Origin: Callorhinus ursinus
Taxonomy: Eukaryota > Chordata > Mammalia > Carnivora > Otariidae
Assembly: GCF_003265705.1 (NCBI RefSeq)
Contig: NW_020312867.1
Coordinates: 3,561,307 to 3,625,306 of the forward strand
Direction of reading: 5' to 3'
DNA length: 64,000 nt
This document shows, in pieces, positions 12,022-23,912 of the stretch. Both the position numbers and the translations under genes were made by a program. Every line of letters starts with the position of its first letter. Position 1 is the first letter of the stretch. Below the pieces are notes generated by a model that did not search any database, had not been told where the DNA came from, and saw only the letters and a program-made list of their open reading frames with translations.

Positions 12022-12226
12022 GGGGCGCCTGGGTGGCTCAGCTGGTTAGGCATCTGCCTTCGGCTAGGGTCATGATCCCAGGGTCCTGGGATTGAGTCCC
12101 ACATCGGGCTCCTTTCTCAGCGGGGAGCCTGCTTCTCCCTCTCCCTCTGCCTGCCGCTCCCCTGCCTGTGCTTGCACTCTCCGTCAAATAAAAAAATAAA
12201 ATCTTTAAAAAACAAAAACAAAAAAA
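12022..12226 (+). repeat. Can-SINE, third of a three-copy chain
   Basis: Flanked by ATGAAAAAG on the left and GATGAAAAAGTA on the right. Confidence 0.9.
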
Positions 12227-12454
12227 TGATGAAAAAGTATATTTATATATGCTTAAATATACATAAAAGTATTTTACACAAGAATCTAACAATGGTTACT
12301 TGTAGAAGTGTGGTCAGTCCAACAGTTCACCCTCCTTCCAGACTGAGAGTTGGAAAAACCAACAACTACATTTCCCTGACTCCCTAACAAAAGGCAATCA
12401 AGGTCATGAAGACCTGTGGGTTTAGAGGCAACTATAGTGGCCAAACCCAGTGCT

Positions 12455-12825
12455 CCAGGGCAGGGCCTCTCAAACTTTCATGTAACGCAAATCATCTGAG
12501 GATCTTGTTAAAATGCAGATTCTGGGGCACCTGGGTGGCTCAGTTGGTTAAGTGACTGCCTTCGGCTCAGGTCATGATCCTGGAGTCCCAGGATCGAGTC
12601 CCACATCGGGCTCCCTGCTCAGCAGGGAGTCTGCTTCTCCCTCTGACCCTCTTCCCTCTCGTGCTTTCTATCTCTCATTCTCTCTCTCTCTCAAATAAAT
12701 AAATAAAATCTTAAAAAAAAAATGCAGATTCTGATTCAGCAGATGGAACTAGGGCCTTAAGAGTTTTAAACAAGCTCCCTGGAGATACTGATACACTGGT
12801 CTGCAGAAGCAAGGACCTAATGTCT
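12455..12825 (+). repeat. hAT-Charlie-like element split by a SINE
   Basis: Left part GGCCTCTCAAACTTTCATGT...GATCTTGTTAAAATGCAGAT; right part GCAGATTCTGATTCAGCAGA...TTTTAAACAAGCTCCCTGGA. Same family as 2648-2825. Confidence 0.65.
12524..12718 (+). repeat. Can-SINE nested in a DNA element
   Basis: Target duplication AAAATGCAGATTCTG on both sides, inside the hAT-like element. Confidence 0.93.
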
Positions 12826-13936
12826 AATTACTGCTTCCTAAGTCTCAAACAAGTGTGGAGGGTGGCAGTGGCCCCAGCAGGAGTGAATTCCTGGCCTCCA
12901 GAACACAGCTCCAGCAGTGGGTCCTTCAAATTGATACCTACGGGCAGCAACCATGAGTCCCACTCCTCCAACCCTTCCAACAACTTTGTAAATAGCCAAT
13001 TTCTTGTGTTAAATCCTTTTGTGGTTAAAGCACCCATGGTGGTTTCTGTTTCCAGCATTAAAACCTAACCGACACACGAGGGGAACTGAGTATGGGGGAG
13101 GGAAGGAGTGAAAGTGGGAGGGAGACTTTTTGTAGTGTACCTGTTAATGTTCTTTATTTTTCAACCATATTATTCTGTTGCTCATTCCAAAAATAAATAA
13201 ATGGTTAAAAATAAAGAAAAATAAGTATTGTTTGCAATTGTTCTCTTAAATACTTGCATTAATCAGATTGCTATTCTAGATTGAGAAAGTTCAGATTCTA
13301 CCTATATTTTCTCCCTACAACTTGGATTGGTACCATTTCCAGCCTTTCTTATATCAATCACCTAGTACCCCACCAACCTAATAAACATGTGCTACATAAA
13401 TAAACAGGCCTGCTTCCTTGTTGTCTGTACCCTATGTCCTCTTCAATCCTATACTAGTAACCTCTAAGGCAGTTTGCTTGCAGTTTAACCTATCACAGTA
13501 GGTTGCAGATACTGGGCATTCAATAAATGTTGAGCAAATGAATTCTGCTCTCTCTATTCTTCCCAAAGGTCAGGCATCCTGTCAATTCTTCAATCCCAAA
13601 GCTCTTTGACCCCAGCTACCCATTCCAGTTTGAGTCACTTTCCAAGTTCAGGCCCCCATCAATTTGTGTGGGTATTTCTCACACAGGACAGGGTATGCTT
13701 TTCAAAATTCTGAATGGTACTATACATACATTAAGTGCCCAAAAAATGTTAATGGAAGGAATAACAGCCTTGATACTAGTGTCCATACTTCAATACAACT
13801 GACATACAGCTGCTACAAACATAAGATATCCTGACAGCACACTAGCTAATTATACGATCTGTGAACTGTGAAGTACAATTGTAGGAGACAAAAGGATTCC
13901 CTAAACCTATTCCTCTCTATAAAACTGAGAGAAGGG
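12826..13936. other. Intron sequence with no recognised gene
   Basis: Frames on opposite strands at 12820-13068 have no domain. The part 13080-13230 may be an L1 tail remnant, and 13540-13690 is weakly L2-like. Confidence 0.4.
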
Positions 13937-14046
13937 GGGGCACATGGCTGGCTCAGTTGGTGGCACATGGGACTCTTGATCTTGGGGTTGTGAGTTCGAG
14001 TCCCACATTAGGTGTAGAGATCACTTAAAATCTTAAATAAATAAAT
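13937..14046 (+). repeat. Older-type Can-SINE
   Basis: Head GGGGCACATGGCTGGCTCAG, B-box-like GGTTGTGAGTTCGAGTCCC. Near-perfect target duplication AAAACTGAGAGAAG / AAAACAGGGAGAAG. Confidence 0.9.
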
Positions 14047-14093
14047 AAAACAGGGAGAAGAACACAGATATCTCAATTATACTCCTCTTGACT

Positions 14094-14286
14094 GGGACGC
14101 CTGGGATCAGTCAGTTGAGCGTCTACCTTCAGCTCAGGTCATGATCCCAGGGTCCTGGAATTGAGTCCTACATCGGACTCCCTGCTCGGCTGGGGTCTGC
14201 TTCTCCCTCTCCCTCTGCTCCTCCCTCCTCCCCTCTCCCCGTGCACTCTCTCTCTCAAATAAATAAAATCATTAAAAAAAATACAT
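14094..14286 (+). repeat. Can-SINE with a small deletion in its head
   Basis: The head lacks the GTGGCT of the usual GGGTGGCTCAG. Target duplication TATACTCCTCTTG / TATATTCCTCCTG. Confidence 0.9.
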
Positions 14287-14589
14287 ATATATTCCTCCTG
14301 CCCTCTCATTTGTTCAATCTACAAGAGACTAGCAAGCCTCCCTAAAATATCAAACTCTGATCTAACACACTCCTATTCAAAAGCCCTTTCTCGGACGATT
14401 TACTATCTCTAGCAACAGTTTTCAAACACAAGTCTTTGGACCAACACATAGAATTAATTTTTCACAGAACTGTATTTATATTAAATTATTGCAGAACTTT
14501 TCTTTATACTAAATCACATTCTTTCTAAATTTTTGGTGCATAAATACTTTTTAAATCAGTGGTAACTGTTTATTTTTAATACTCTTACT

Positions 14590-14930
14590 AATATTATGGA
14601 GCCATTAAAAAGATTAAGTCAGCTCTCTATGTACCAATTTTAAAAGATCTCTAAGAAAAGTGGGAAAAAAACCAACAACTAAAGATGCAAAATGGTACTG
14701 AATACACTACCATTTATTTGGGGGAGAGGAGAGAGCCAATACATTCATACCTTTTTAAATGCGTGGGCTATCTCTGGAAGGATGATCAAGCAACCCGGTT
14801 TGCCTCTTGGGAGGGGAACTGGATAGTTAAGGAACTGGAGAGGAAGTATGAGACTTATTTTATTCAATATATATCTTTTTGTATGTTTTGAATGTTGTAC
14901 CATGAGCATGTATTAACTATAAAAAATATA
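14590..14930 (+). repeat. Old L1 3'-end remnant
   Basis: TTATGGAGCCATTAAAAAGA, ATGCAAAATGGTACTGAATA and TACCATTTATTTGGGGGAG resemble an old L1 tail. The 68-codon frame at 14685-14891 lies in it and is not a gene. Confidence 0.55.
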
Positions 14931-15903
14931 TAATTAAATATTTATTTTAAATATCCTTATTTGGCAAAATAAAAAGTCGACAACCTCAGGACAAACCCCA
15001 AATTATTTTGAATTTGCACTGGCCAGTGCCTTCTAAAAGTCTGGTAAGTCCAGATCCACAGAATCAACTCCAAATTCTTAGGCTAGCAACTCCAGTGCAC
15101 ATACTCAGGAGTCTGAAGAAGGACCTCTAAGTCCTTGGCTAGCCCAAAGCCCTTCCTTGCTCAGGCACAGGCATCCTACAGTCTGCACACTATACAAACC
15201 TCTCCAGAAGAGTCAACAGTAACCAAGGGGTAAGCAAGATTTCCTAAGGAGAAGGCAGTTTTCCCTACTTTCCTAAAGTGTACAAGGATGAAAGGCACTC
15301 ATGGAGGATGGGGAAACCTAACTGCACTTCAGAGAAAAGGGAAGACTTGGTGAATCAAAACTGCTAGTTGCCTTGGAAAACAGCTCAGCTTTATCAGTCA
15401 ACAGAACTTTATTTAAGTGACTTTGATCTGTCCAGTCAATCCCAGGTCCTGAAAGGGATTATAAGATATATGTGTTCTGGCTCCTGCCCCTGAGGAGAAT
15501 CAGACATGTGAACCAATTAAGTTTTAAAACTATTAGGTGAAACCACATAAAACCACTGATAACTACTTTTTACCTACAAAAACAATAATTTTATCTGGTG
15601 CAACCTAAATATTTGGACAACCATTGGGGTGCTGGGGAAGAAGCCACAAAGTTAACGTTGTGAATGGAATCTGTATAGGCAGAAAAAGGGAGAAAGAATT
15701 TCCAATTTCAACATGTAACTAACAGCCACTGATGAGACTCTAGATTCCGAACTAACATTGCAGCTGGGAGTCACATTTCTAATGGAAATATTAGCCAGAA
15801 AGGAACAGATATCAAATACCAAACTGATAATAAAAGTAAGCTCTAGGGAGGGAAAGAGGTACTAAAAATGGCCAAGAGACTTTTGCCAGTAGTTTGAATT
15901 TTC
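14931..15903. other. Intron sequence, nothing recognised
   Basis: No repeat family, exon or long frame identified. Confidence 0.5.
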
Positions 15904-16314
15904 TTTTCCTTTTTCTTTTTTTTTAAGATTTTACTTATTTATTTTCTGAGAGATAAAGACAGTGCAAGCAGGGGCGCCTGGGTGGCTCAGATGGTTGAGC
16001 ATCTGCCTTCGGCTCAGGTCATGATCCCAGGGTCCTTGGATCGAGTCCCGCGTCGGGCTCCCTGCTCCTTGGGAGCCTGCTTCTCCCTCTGCCTCTCTTT
16101 CTCTCTCTGTCTTTCATGAATAAATAAATAAAATCTTTAAAAAAAACAAAAAGAGAGAGAGTGCAAGCAAGGGGAGGAGCAAAGGGAGAGGAACAAGCAA
16201 ACTTCCACTCTGAGCATGGAGCCAGACTCGGAGCTAGAGCCCACAACCCGGAGATCAGGACCCAAGCTGAAACAAAGAGTCAGACACTTAACTGACTGAA
16301 CCACCCAGGCCTCC
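15904..16314 (-). repeat. Can-SINE, reverse, interrupted by a second SINE
   Basis: Outer reverse copy: left part 15904-15970, right part 16160-16314, with target duplication GTAGTTT near both ends. Confidence 0.9.
15971..16159 (+). repeat. Can-SINE nested in opposite direction
   Basis: Target duplication AGTGCAAGCA at 15961-15970 and 16160-16169. Confidence 0.93.
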
Positions 16315-16377
16315 TGTAGTTTCAACTTTTACAAGGATTTAGTCACATAATACTTGTGTAAGGAAAAATAAATACTT

Positions 16378-16496
16378 TTTAAAAAAAATGGGCACCATGC
16401 CTGCACTGCAAGGCCTGAACTCACGACCCAGAGATTGAGAACCAAGCTGAGATTAAGAGTCTGACATCCAACCAACTGAGCCACCCAGGTCCCCCC
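16378..16496 (-). repeat. Older-type Can-SINE, reverse
   Basis: Ends GAGCCACCCAGGTCCCCC; target duplication AAAATAAATACTT on both sides. Confidence 0.88.
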
Positions 16497-16529
16497 AAAA
16501 TAAATACTTATAAATTAAAAGTTCTGAAA

Positions 16530-17050
16530 AGTATGTAATGAGCAGACATTCAGCCAACAGCTTCATGGTTTCGGGATTTTTATGCCACTTGGCACATCCA
16601 CAAAACAGAATATTATGCAGCCATAAAAAAGAGAGAGAAAAAAGAGTGCCTGGGTGAGCGACCAAGTCTTGGTTTCGGCTCAGGTCATCTCAGGGTCGTG
16701 AGATTGACCCCTGCATCGGGCTCCATGTTCAGCACGGAGTCTACTTAAGACTCTAAGATAAATAAATCTTAAAAAAAAGAGAGAAAGAGAACACACTCTG
16801 AATTGATATAGAAAGATTTCTAAGACATGTTAAGTTTTAAAAAGGCAAGCTACAGAATAGTTCTTATCTTATGATAACGTTCTTGTTACAAAAGAGGAAA
16901 ATCAGAGTATGTATTTGTTTTGTTTGCATTGTAGGATGGACAGAAACTAAAAAACTGGTTATCGATAGAGGACAGAGCAGGTATAGGATAAAGAAGTGGA
17001 AGCAAACATTCTCACTGTATACCTTGTTACACTGTTTCGATTTTTGAACC
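16530..17050 (+). repeat. Old L1 3'-end remnant split by a SINE
   Basis: CAGAATATTATGCAGCCATA before the SINE and AAGGCAAGCTACAGAATAGT, TTTGTTTGCATTGTAGGATG after it fit old L1 untranslated tails. Confidence 0.55.
16644..16778 (+). repeat. Can-SINE, internally shortened
   Basis: Head AGTGCCTGGGTG; the CT-rich stretch is nearly absent (GTCTACTTAAGACTCTAAG). Target motif AAAAGAGAGAGAAA on both sides. Confidence 0.8.
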
Positions 17051-17059
17051 TATTCAAAC

Positions 17060-17800
17060 TCTAGCCAATGGATTATCAATTAATTCCCTTGCATTTCCCA
17101 GGTGGACTCTCTCATCATATTCAAATTATGACTACACTATCTCACTTTCAATACTGACACCTACCATTTAGCTTTCTTGTTTTACCATACTCATTAGTGC
17201 TTCTAAGATGACGCTGAAAATTAGCAAATAGTTGGCATCCTTCTCTTTAATGAAAACGTCTCCAATGTTTCATCATTAAGTCTGAAGTTTGTCAAATTTT
17301 CTAATTAATGCCTTTAATGTGAAGTTTTCCTCCACACCCACTTACCAAGGATTCATCGAGAATGAGACCTTTCAGATTTTGTCAAGATGATTATACAGCT
17401 TTTCTTTTACTCTATGAATATAATGAAGTAACAGATTTCCTAAGTTTAAGTTAACATTACCCTGCTAAAATACATCATATTTGGTTATGTGTGTCATTCT
17501 TTTAATAAGTGTCTATTTGGTGTTTACTGACAAGTTTTGTGTCTCTTTTGTCAGTAGGATTTGTCCAAGGTTCCTCATATTATGTCTTTCCTGCCCAGTT
17601 TTAGTATTAGGCTATGCTACCCTCAGAGAAAGTACTAAAAAGCTTGACTTCATTTCTATTCAACCGCCTACTCTGAGACCTTTTCAAGATAATTCTTTAT
17701 CTACCTTTTCCATCACTTCTATGGTTACTAATCCGGTCATGTTTTCTACCTCTTCTTGAATTAATTTTGCCTAAATAAGAGAGTTTGAAATGATCATCAG
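17060..17800 (-). repeat. Decayed L1 ORF2, reverse
   Basis: TTTTGTCAAGATGATTATAC, TTTACTCTATGAATATAATG and GTTTTAGTATTAGGCTATGC match the antisense of the L1 reverse-transcriptase region. The 92-codon plus frame at 17481-17759 is its antisense. Confidence 0.65.
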
Positions 17801-17892
17801 ATACAATTTAAATATTCAATAGTTTTCCTTTGAAGAAAAGAGCTCAAGACTCAATAAAAACATTTCAAACTCAACTCACAAACAGGATTTTT

Positions 17893-18050
17893 TTTAATAG
17901 ATTTTATTTGTTGGGTGGGGGGGAGAGCACGTACAGCAGGGGGAGCAGCAGGCAGAGGGAAAAGCAGGCTCCCCACTAAGCAAGGAGCCCGATCCCATGA
18001 CATCCTGAGTCTAAGGCAGGAGCTTAACCGATTGAGCCACCGAGGCGTCC
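17893..18050 (-). repeat. Can-SINE, reverse
   Basis: 16-bp target duplication CACAAACAGGATTTTT at 17877-17892 and from 18051. Part of the usual middle (GATGTGGGGCTCGATCCC) is lost. Confidence 0.92.
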
Positions 18051-18170
18051 CACAAACAGGATTTTTAAGTGGCAAATACAAACACTACAAACACTACATG
18101 CTAAGCACTTTATGGGGCAGAAACTACTCCCTATTGATTCCATTATTCAACAAACATTCCTAAATTTATA

Positions 18171-18376
18171 CTCTTTTTTTTTTTTAAGAGTTATTTACTT
18201 ATTTGAGAGAGAGAGATTACATTGGGGAGGGGCAGGGGAAGAGGGAGAAAGAAACCGAAACAGACCCCCCGCTGGGTGTAGAGCCAATGCAAGGCTTGAT
18301 CTCACAACCCTGAGATTACAACCTGAGCCGAAACCAAGAGTCAGATGTTCATCTGACTGAGCCACCCAGGCGCCCC
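18171..18376 (-). repeat. Can-SINE, reverse
   Basis: Ends GAGCCACCCAGGCGCCCC; target duplication TAAATTTATA. Confidence 0.92.
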
Positions 18377-18710
18377 ATAAATTTATATTGTGAGACAAAT
18401 GGCTAGGTCCTGGAGTTACAAAATAGATGACCAAACATCAGGGCTTCTAGAGTAGCAAGGGCCCAAAGAGAAGTATGGTGGGTTCCTTGGAATTCGCCAT
18501 CCGTCTCTACAAAAAGACCAAGAACATTCTTAATCTCTGGAAGGAAAAGAGTAAAGGAGTATCATGCCTAAAATTATCTGGCCTACCTATACCCCGTGAC
18601 CAGAACCAGATAGAAAAGAGACAATATTTCCTATGGCATGCCTGGGCTAGAGACTAAGTTTCTGCATGCTCTCCCCTACCCCCTCTCTAAAGCACTTGAG
18701 TGGACACATT

Positions 18711-18827
18711 TTTTTTTTAATCTTTTGTAAAGATTTTTTTATTTTTACATAATCTTTACCCCCAAAGTGGGCCTTGAACCCCTGACCCTGAAATCAAGAG
18801 TCACATATCCCACCAGCCAGGTGCCCT
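18711..18827 (-). repeat. Older-type Can-SINE, reverse
   Basis: CAAAGTGGGCCTTGAACCCC and ends CCAGCCAGGTGCCC; short target duplication TGGAC. Confidence 0.85.
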
Positions 18828-18840
18828 GGACCCTTCTCTC

Positions 18841-19067
18841 TCTTTTTAAGATTTATTTATTTGAGAGAGAGCAAGCGAGTGTGGGCAAGTGCAGGCTGGG
18901 GGGAGTGGGGGCAGAGGGGGGCGAAAGCAGAGGGAGAAGGGCAGGAAAAGCAGACTCTGCACTGAGTGTGGAGCCTGACAAGGAGCTCGATCCCAGGACT
19001 CTGAGATCATGACCTGAGCCGAAATCAAGAGTCAGCCATTTAAATGACTGAGCTACCCAGGGGCCCC
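18841..19067 (-). repeat. Can-SINE, reverse
   Basis: Target duplication ACCCTTCTCT / ACCCTTTTCT. Confidence 0.9.
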
Positions 19068-19355
19068 TGCACCCTTTTCTTTTAAAGTATATTTTTTACC
19101 ACTCAACTCCTAGTCTCTTCCTTAATTTACCCAAAACTACTTTTGCTCACCTTCCTCAGAGGCAGCAAATGAGTGGAAGTCCACTTCAAACTTTTTCATC
19201 AGGTACTGGAGGGTTAGGAAAACAGCTTTAAAGAAGACTTAGTACTTGGGCTGAACCTTGAAAGATGAAGAGAGGTGTTTGCCAAATGTCTGAATTTCCT
19301 TCAGACTGTTCTGCATATTGAATGCATAGACATTCAATAAATGTTCATCAAATGT

Positions 19356-19463
19356 ATTTTTTTTAGATTTTATTTTTAAGCAATCTCCACAACCAATGCA
19401 AGGCTCAAACTCACAACCCTGAGATCAGAGTTGCATGCTCCACCAAGTGAGCCAGCCAGGTGC
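19356..19463 (-). repeat. Older-type Can-SINE, reverse
   Basis: AAGCAATCTCCACAACCAAT, ends GAGCCAGCCAGGTGCC. Left flank AAATGTA reappears after the next SINE at 19689, so the two are stacked. Confidence 0.85.
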
Positions 19464-19465
19464 CT

Positions 19466-19688
19466 ACTTTTTTTTTTTTTTGAGATTTTGTTTATTTATT
19501 TATTTTAGAGAGAGAGCATGCGCACAAGCATGCACACAACTGGGGGGACGGGGAGAGAGAGAATCCCAAACAGACTCCATACTGAGCACGGAGCCTGACA
19601 CAGGGCTCAATCCCACAACCCTGAGACCATGACCCAAGCTGAAATCAAGAGTCGGATGCTCAACCAACTGAGCCACCAAGGCACCCCC
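19466..19688 (-). repeat. Can-SINE, reverse, stacked on the previous one
   Basis: Begins with a T run at the end of the older SINE and ends GAGCCACCAAGGCACCCCC. Confidence 0.9.
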
Positions 19689-19715
19689 AAATGTACTTTT
19701 TAAAAAGATTTGATA

Positions 19716-19905
19716 GGACACCAGAGTGGCTCAGTCAGTTAAGCATCTGCCTTTGGCTCAGGTCATGATCCCAGTGGTTCTGGGATCGAGTCCTGCATCA
19801 AGCTTCTTGCTCAGCTGGGAGCCTGCTTCTCTCTCTCTCTCTGCCTGCCACTCCCCCTGCTTGTGTGCTCGCTCTCTGACAAAAACTTTAAAAACAATTT
19901 TTTTT
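19716..19905 (+). repeat. Can-SINE
   Basis: Head GGACACCAGAGTGGCTCAGT; target duplication AAAGATTTGAT on both sides. Opposed to its left neighbour. Confidence 0.9.
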
Positions 19906-20051
19906 AAAGATTTGATTATGAATACCTAGAGTCACAAAGCAGCAATAGGAATACAAACACAAATCAAGGTGAATCATCAAAATAAACCAATGATATCCAT
20001 GTTGCAGAAGTCAAAAAGACAAAAAGATCCCCATACAAGAATTGTCAAACT

Positions 20052-20253
20052 GGGGGTGCTTGAGTGGCTCAATCAGTTGAGTGTCCATCTCTTGGTTTTG
20101 GATAAGGTCATGACATCAAGCCCCATGTCAAACTCTGCACTCAGCAGGGAGTCTGCTTGAAATTCTCTCCCTCTCCCTCTGCCCTCCCCCCGCCCCGCTC
20201 ATGTGCACACACACTCTCTCTCTCCAGTAAATAAATAAATTTTTAAATAAAAA
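20052..20253 (+). repeat. Can-SINE
   Basis: Target duplication AAGAATTGTCAAA on both sides. Confidence 0.92.
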
Positions 20254-20545
20254 AAGAATTGTCAAAATGAAAGGAACTGACCACAGCACCAAGACAAAAT
20301 TAGTTACAAAACAGCTTTCTTCCAAAGGCCAAAAAGTATTGAAAACTCATATTTTTCCAAAATTCAACTTGGGAAGGACAGATAACCTAAACTTCATAGT
20401 AAATTAGGTTACTATGGTGACCTTATTTTAAGCAATGGGTATAACTGTCCACTAAGCCAACCAAGAAGCCACAGAAGGCCAGTGTAGCCAATCAAACATA
20501 GAGACCAGGAGAATGGACAAAAAAAGAAATTCATCAATTCAACAG

Positions 20546-20733
20546 TTTTTTTTTTAAGATTTTATTTATTTGAGAGAGAGAGAGAGGGAACATAAGCAGG
20601 GGGAGCGGCAGGCAGAGGAAGAAGCAGGCTCCCCACTGAGCAGGGAGCCAGACATGGCACTCGATCCCAGGATCCTGGGATCATGACCTGAGCCTAAGGC
20701 CGACGCTTAACGGACTGAGCCACCCAGGTGCCC
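20546..20733 (-). repeat. Can-SINE, reverse
   Basis: Ends GAGCCACCCAGGTGCCC; target duplication TCAACAG / TCAATAG. Confidence 0.9.
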
Positions 20734-20879
20734 TCAATAGACATTTAGAGGCCTGTTCTGGGATAGGAAGTGTGCCTGGGTTTGGAAATACAGGGCCAAA
20801 TCTATGAAGACATGTGACCGCAGCAGCTGGCAGAGGAAGACAGATTCTATGTTCTAAGACATACTAGGCCTTTCATTTC

Positions 20880-21190
20880 CTCAGACATACCACATACCTT
20901 CCCATATCCAGTCTGCTCCTTGAAACATCTCTCCCTGCCCACTCTTCCCAGGCAACAGCCTTACCCTTCTGCAGCCTCAGAATCCCTGACTACAATATCT
21001 CAAGTAGCCCCCATCTCCTTCCAGTCTATGTCAGCTTCCCACTTGCTTCCTTTGTAGCACTTACCCCAGTCTATAATTATTTCCTTTGTTTCTCCATTTA
21101 CTTATGTTTATGGTCGGCTTCCCTAAGAGACTACAGAAGGCTCTAAGAGTATCTGCCTTGTAGTCACTGCAGAATCCTCAGGGGAATAAA
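20880..21190 (+). repeat. Probable L2 3' region
   Basis: TTTGTAGCACTTACCCCAGT, CTATAATTATTTCCTTTGTT and CTTCCCTAAGAGACTACAGA match the decayed end of L2. Confidence 0.6.
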
Positions 21191-22324
21191 CATGTGTCTA
21201 TATACCCACATAATGATCATAAAGGATCACAGGTGCAACAACAGAAGACTACCTAAGGTAGAGTAGGGTAAAGAAGACCAAAAGACCAGTTCTAGGGCCA
21301 ACAGGGAATGAAGAGGCCGAGGAAGAAGTGGAGGGAGAAGGGGCTCAAGATAATGCTAGTGAAGAGGAGACATTGCATTTTAATTCTGAAAGATGAAGAG
21401 GCATTTTCCAGGTGATCAAGGAGCCAGTGAGGCTGGAGAGTGTTTCTGAGAGAGGGTGCAATATGAGTAAATCAGCATAGGTACAGAGGAAGGGAAGCAC
21501 AAAAGAGGACAAAGTAGTGCAGAAAACTAAAGATGGGAAAGGAAACAGTAATTCCAGGCAGAAAGCTGCACAGGAACCTCATGGATCCCATACCTGTTGT
21601 GCAGACGGGCAGCTGGGCCCTAAATGACTGCTTCCCAACAGCAGTCCATGGACCACTGGGTGCTGGTGAACACAGCTAGCAGTCCACAAGGTCTCCATGA
21701 AAAATGTTTTACGTGCTTTTCCATAATCTGGACCACCTTTATCAGAGCTAACATAGTATCATTTTGCTCCAGTGCTATTAAAAGTGGGATTAGATAGTAT
21801 ACAGGTTGGAGGTGCCAGTCCTCACATTTTTGAGTTTGAGAAACACTGCTCTAAGCTACCAGATAAGCCAACCTACCCAAGGGCTGCACCAAAAGAGAGG
21901 ACTGTAGGAGAGTGAAGCTCACACCAAATGAGAGAGAATAATGCCATGTACATGTCCAGAAAGGCAGAGAACAGTCTAGATCTAACACAGGGAGACAATA
22001 TTGGCTTGTCCACAGTAAATGACTTCAAATCCCGGAAGGCTTGCTGCTCAGTCTTGGCTGCTTATGAGTAAAATTAAGCTGCCCAACTGCACACACTGTG
22101 CACATGCTTAAATTAGAGCAGCTAGACAGTGCTTGGCAGGAAATCTGTTTGGTCCCCCACACACAGCAGAAACACGAACTAAAGAAACATTACAGAGGGG
22201 AAAAAAAAGGAGGACCAGAAAGAATAAAAATTTCCCTCTGATTTCCCACTCCAACTGGTCAGTGTTCACTCACAGGGCTATTAATAACCAATGTGTGCCA
22301 CTGACTGTGGGGGTTAGAACTCCC
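21191..22324. other. SINE-free intron stretch
   Basis: 21610-21860 has the look of an old DNA-transposon fossil (GTCCATGGACCACTGGGTGC ... AGTTTGAGAAACACTGCTCT). Nothing else recognised. Confidence 0.4.
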
Positions 22325-22475
22325 ATTACGTAAGGATCTCACTGGATCTTTACCACAATCTCATGAGCACTTAGCAGCTGTCATTATCATCGCACCCATT
22401 TTACATTTGTGGAAATGCAGGGTCAAAAGAATTAGGAAAAGGTAAGTAAGATCAGTATACAGATCTTCTGACTAA
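22325..22475 (-). repeat. MIR, reverse
   Basis: CACCCATTTTACATTTGTGG and CTTTACCACAATCTCATGAG fit antisense MIR. Confidence 0.65.
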
Positions 22476-23636
22476 ACCCAGTGAGGAGACTTCTGCTCTT
22501 TATCTGACTTCACATATAAATATCCTTGTAGTGACACAGGTCCATAAAGGTGTCTTTCATCTTGGCCACCTAACAGTCTACCTGATGGCTAGCCCAAAAT
22601 CTACCTAAACTTTCCCCCAGGGGTTGGGCATTCAGACTGCTTCCACATTCTTTCTATATATAAAAATAGCCTTTCTGCAAATACACATGCATTTACTTCA
22701 ACACTCAAGAGTGCGCCTCTATTCCTGGCTCAGTGCACGCACCAGAAGCAAGAGTTCTATGCACAAAAGTAACATTCTAAGCCATCCCCAGCCTTTTCTG
22801 GAGAGAGGATGGAAATGGAAGTTGTATTTAGTAAAAAACAAAAGGCTAACTATTAAGCTGCAGAAAAACTGTGCTGTTTTAAATGCCTTAACTCTTTCCC
22901 TACCCCTTCACCACCTCTATTAGTCAACATCTGACACTTCTAACTCAGGAAACGTCTTAAATTCATCTCTCCTCTCCATCCACATCATTTCTCATTAGCA
23001 ACAACTGAATAGTCAGTACATCCAGGCAACCTATGCCCCTCTATCAGTACAGGCAAAGGGCCTTTACACTCAGTAAATATTTGGTGACTGAATAAACACC
23101 ACCACTTTTCTGTTTCTAAAAGGGACCCAGGTCTCTCTCTCTCCTGATTAACATCTCCCTTTTTAGCCCAACCTTCCAGTACTCCTGATGTGTTCCCTCT
23201 CTGGATTCTGAGACTACATCATATTCCTTGAGCCCTAAATACTTTTGCTCACACTGTTCCTTCTGCCTGCTCTCACCTTCACTCCCATCCTGGAAATCTT
23301 GTCCGTTGATTTCACTTCCTTCTGACTCCCTGGTCCCTCTCTCCCTCCATCATACCTGCCTGGATAAACCCCAACCTTAGGTAAATCAGATTCTCCACAT
23401 TCTCCAGCCAGGCAGCTGATTATGGCTAGATAATGCACTCAACATGCTGATGGGTCTCACTTGAAATGCATGACCACAAACAATCCTTTCCTTGGGGATG
23501 GAGCGGGCTGTATGACTGAGTGTGGGAACATGTCTATATCTTGATCTGGGTGGTGGTTATACACATGTATCTATGTATAAGAGATCATCAAGCTACACAC
23601 TTAAGATGTGTGCACTCTAATATAAATTATACCTCA
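22476..23636. other. SINE-free intron stretch, partly L2-like
   Basis: Pyrimidine-rich sequence at 22930-23420 (CTTTTGCTCACACTGTTCCT, TCTGCCTGCTCTCACCTTCA) resembles L2. The frame at 22624-22923 has no domain. Confidence 0.4.
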
Positions 23637-23864
23637 GGGGCGCCTGGGTGGCTCAGTTGGTTAAGCAACTGCCTTCAGCTCAGGTCATGATCTCAGGGTC
23701 CTGGGATCGAGCCCCACATCGGGCTCCCTGCTCGGCGGGAAGCCTGCTTCTCCCTCTGACCCTCCCCCTGCTTGTGTTCCCTCTCTCGCTGTCTCTCTCT
23801 CTCTCTCTGTCAATTAAATAAGTAAAATAAATAAATAAAATCTTTAAAAAATAAAATAAAATAA
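23637..23864 (+). repeat. Can-SINE, full length, long A-rich tail
   Basis: Target duplication ATAAATTATACCTCA at 23622-23636 and 23865-23879. Confidence 0.95.
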
Positions 23865-23912
23865 ATAAATTATACCTCAAAAAAAAGTTATTTAAAAATT
23901 TTAAAAAAAAGA

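Noticed and set aside
12820..13068. 82-codon plus frame with an overlapping 76-codon minus frame
   Set aside because: No domain on either strand, and open frames on both strands over the same bases are common by chance.
13937..14046. tRNA-like A and B boxes
   Set aside because: These and similar matches in other SINEs are tRNA-derived SINE heads without a foldable tRNA; no true tRNA gene is supported.
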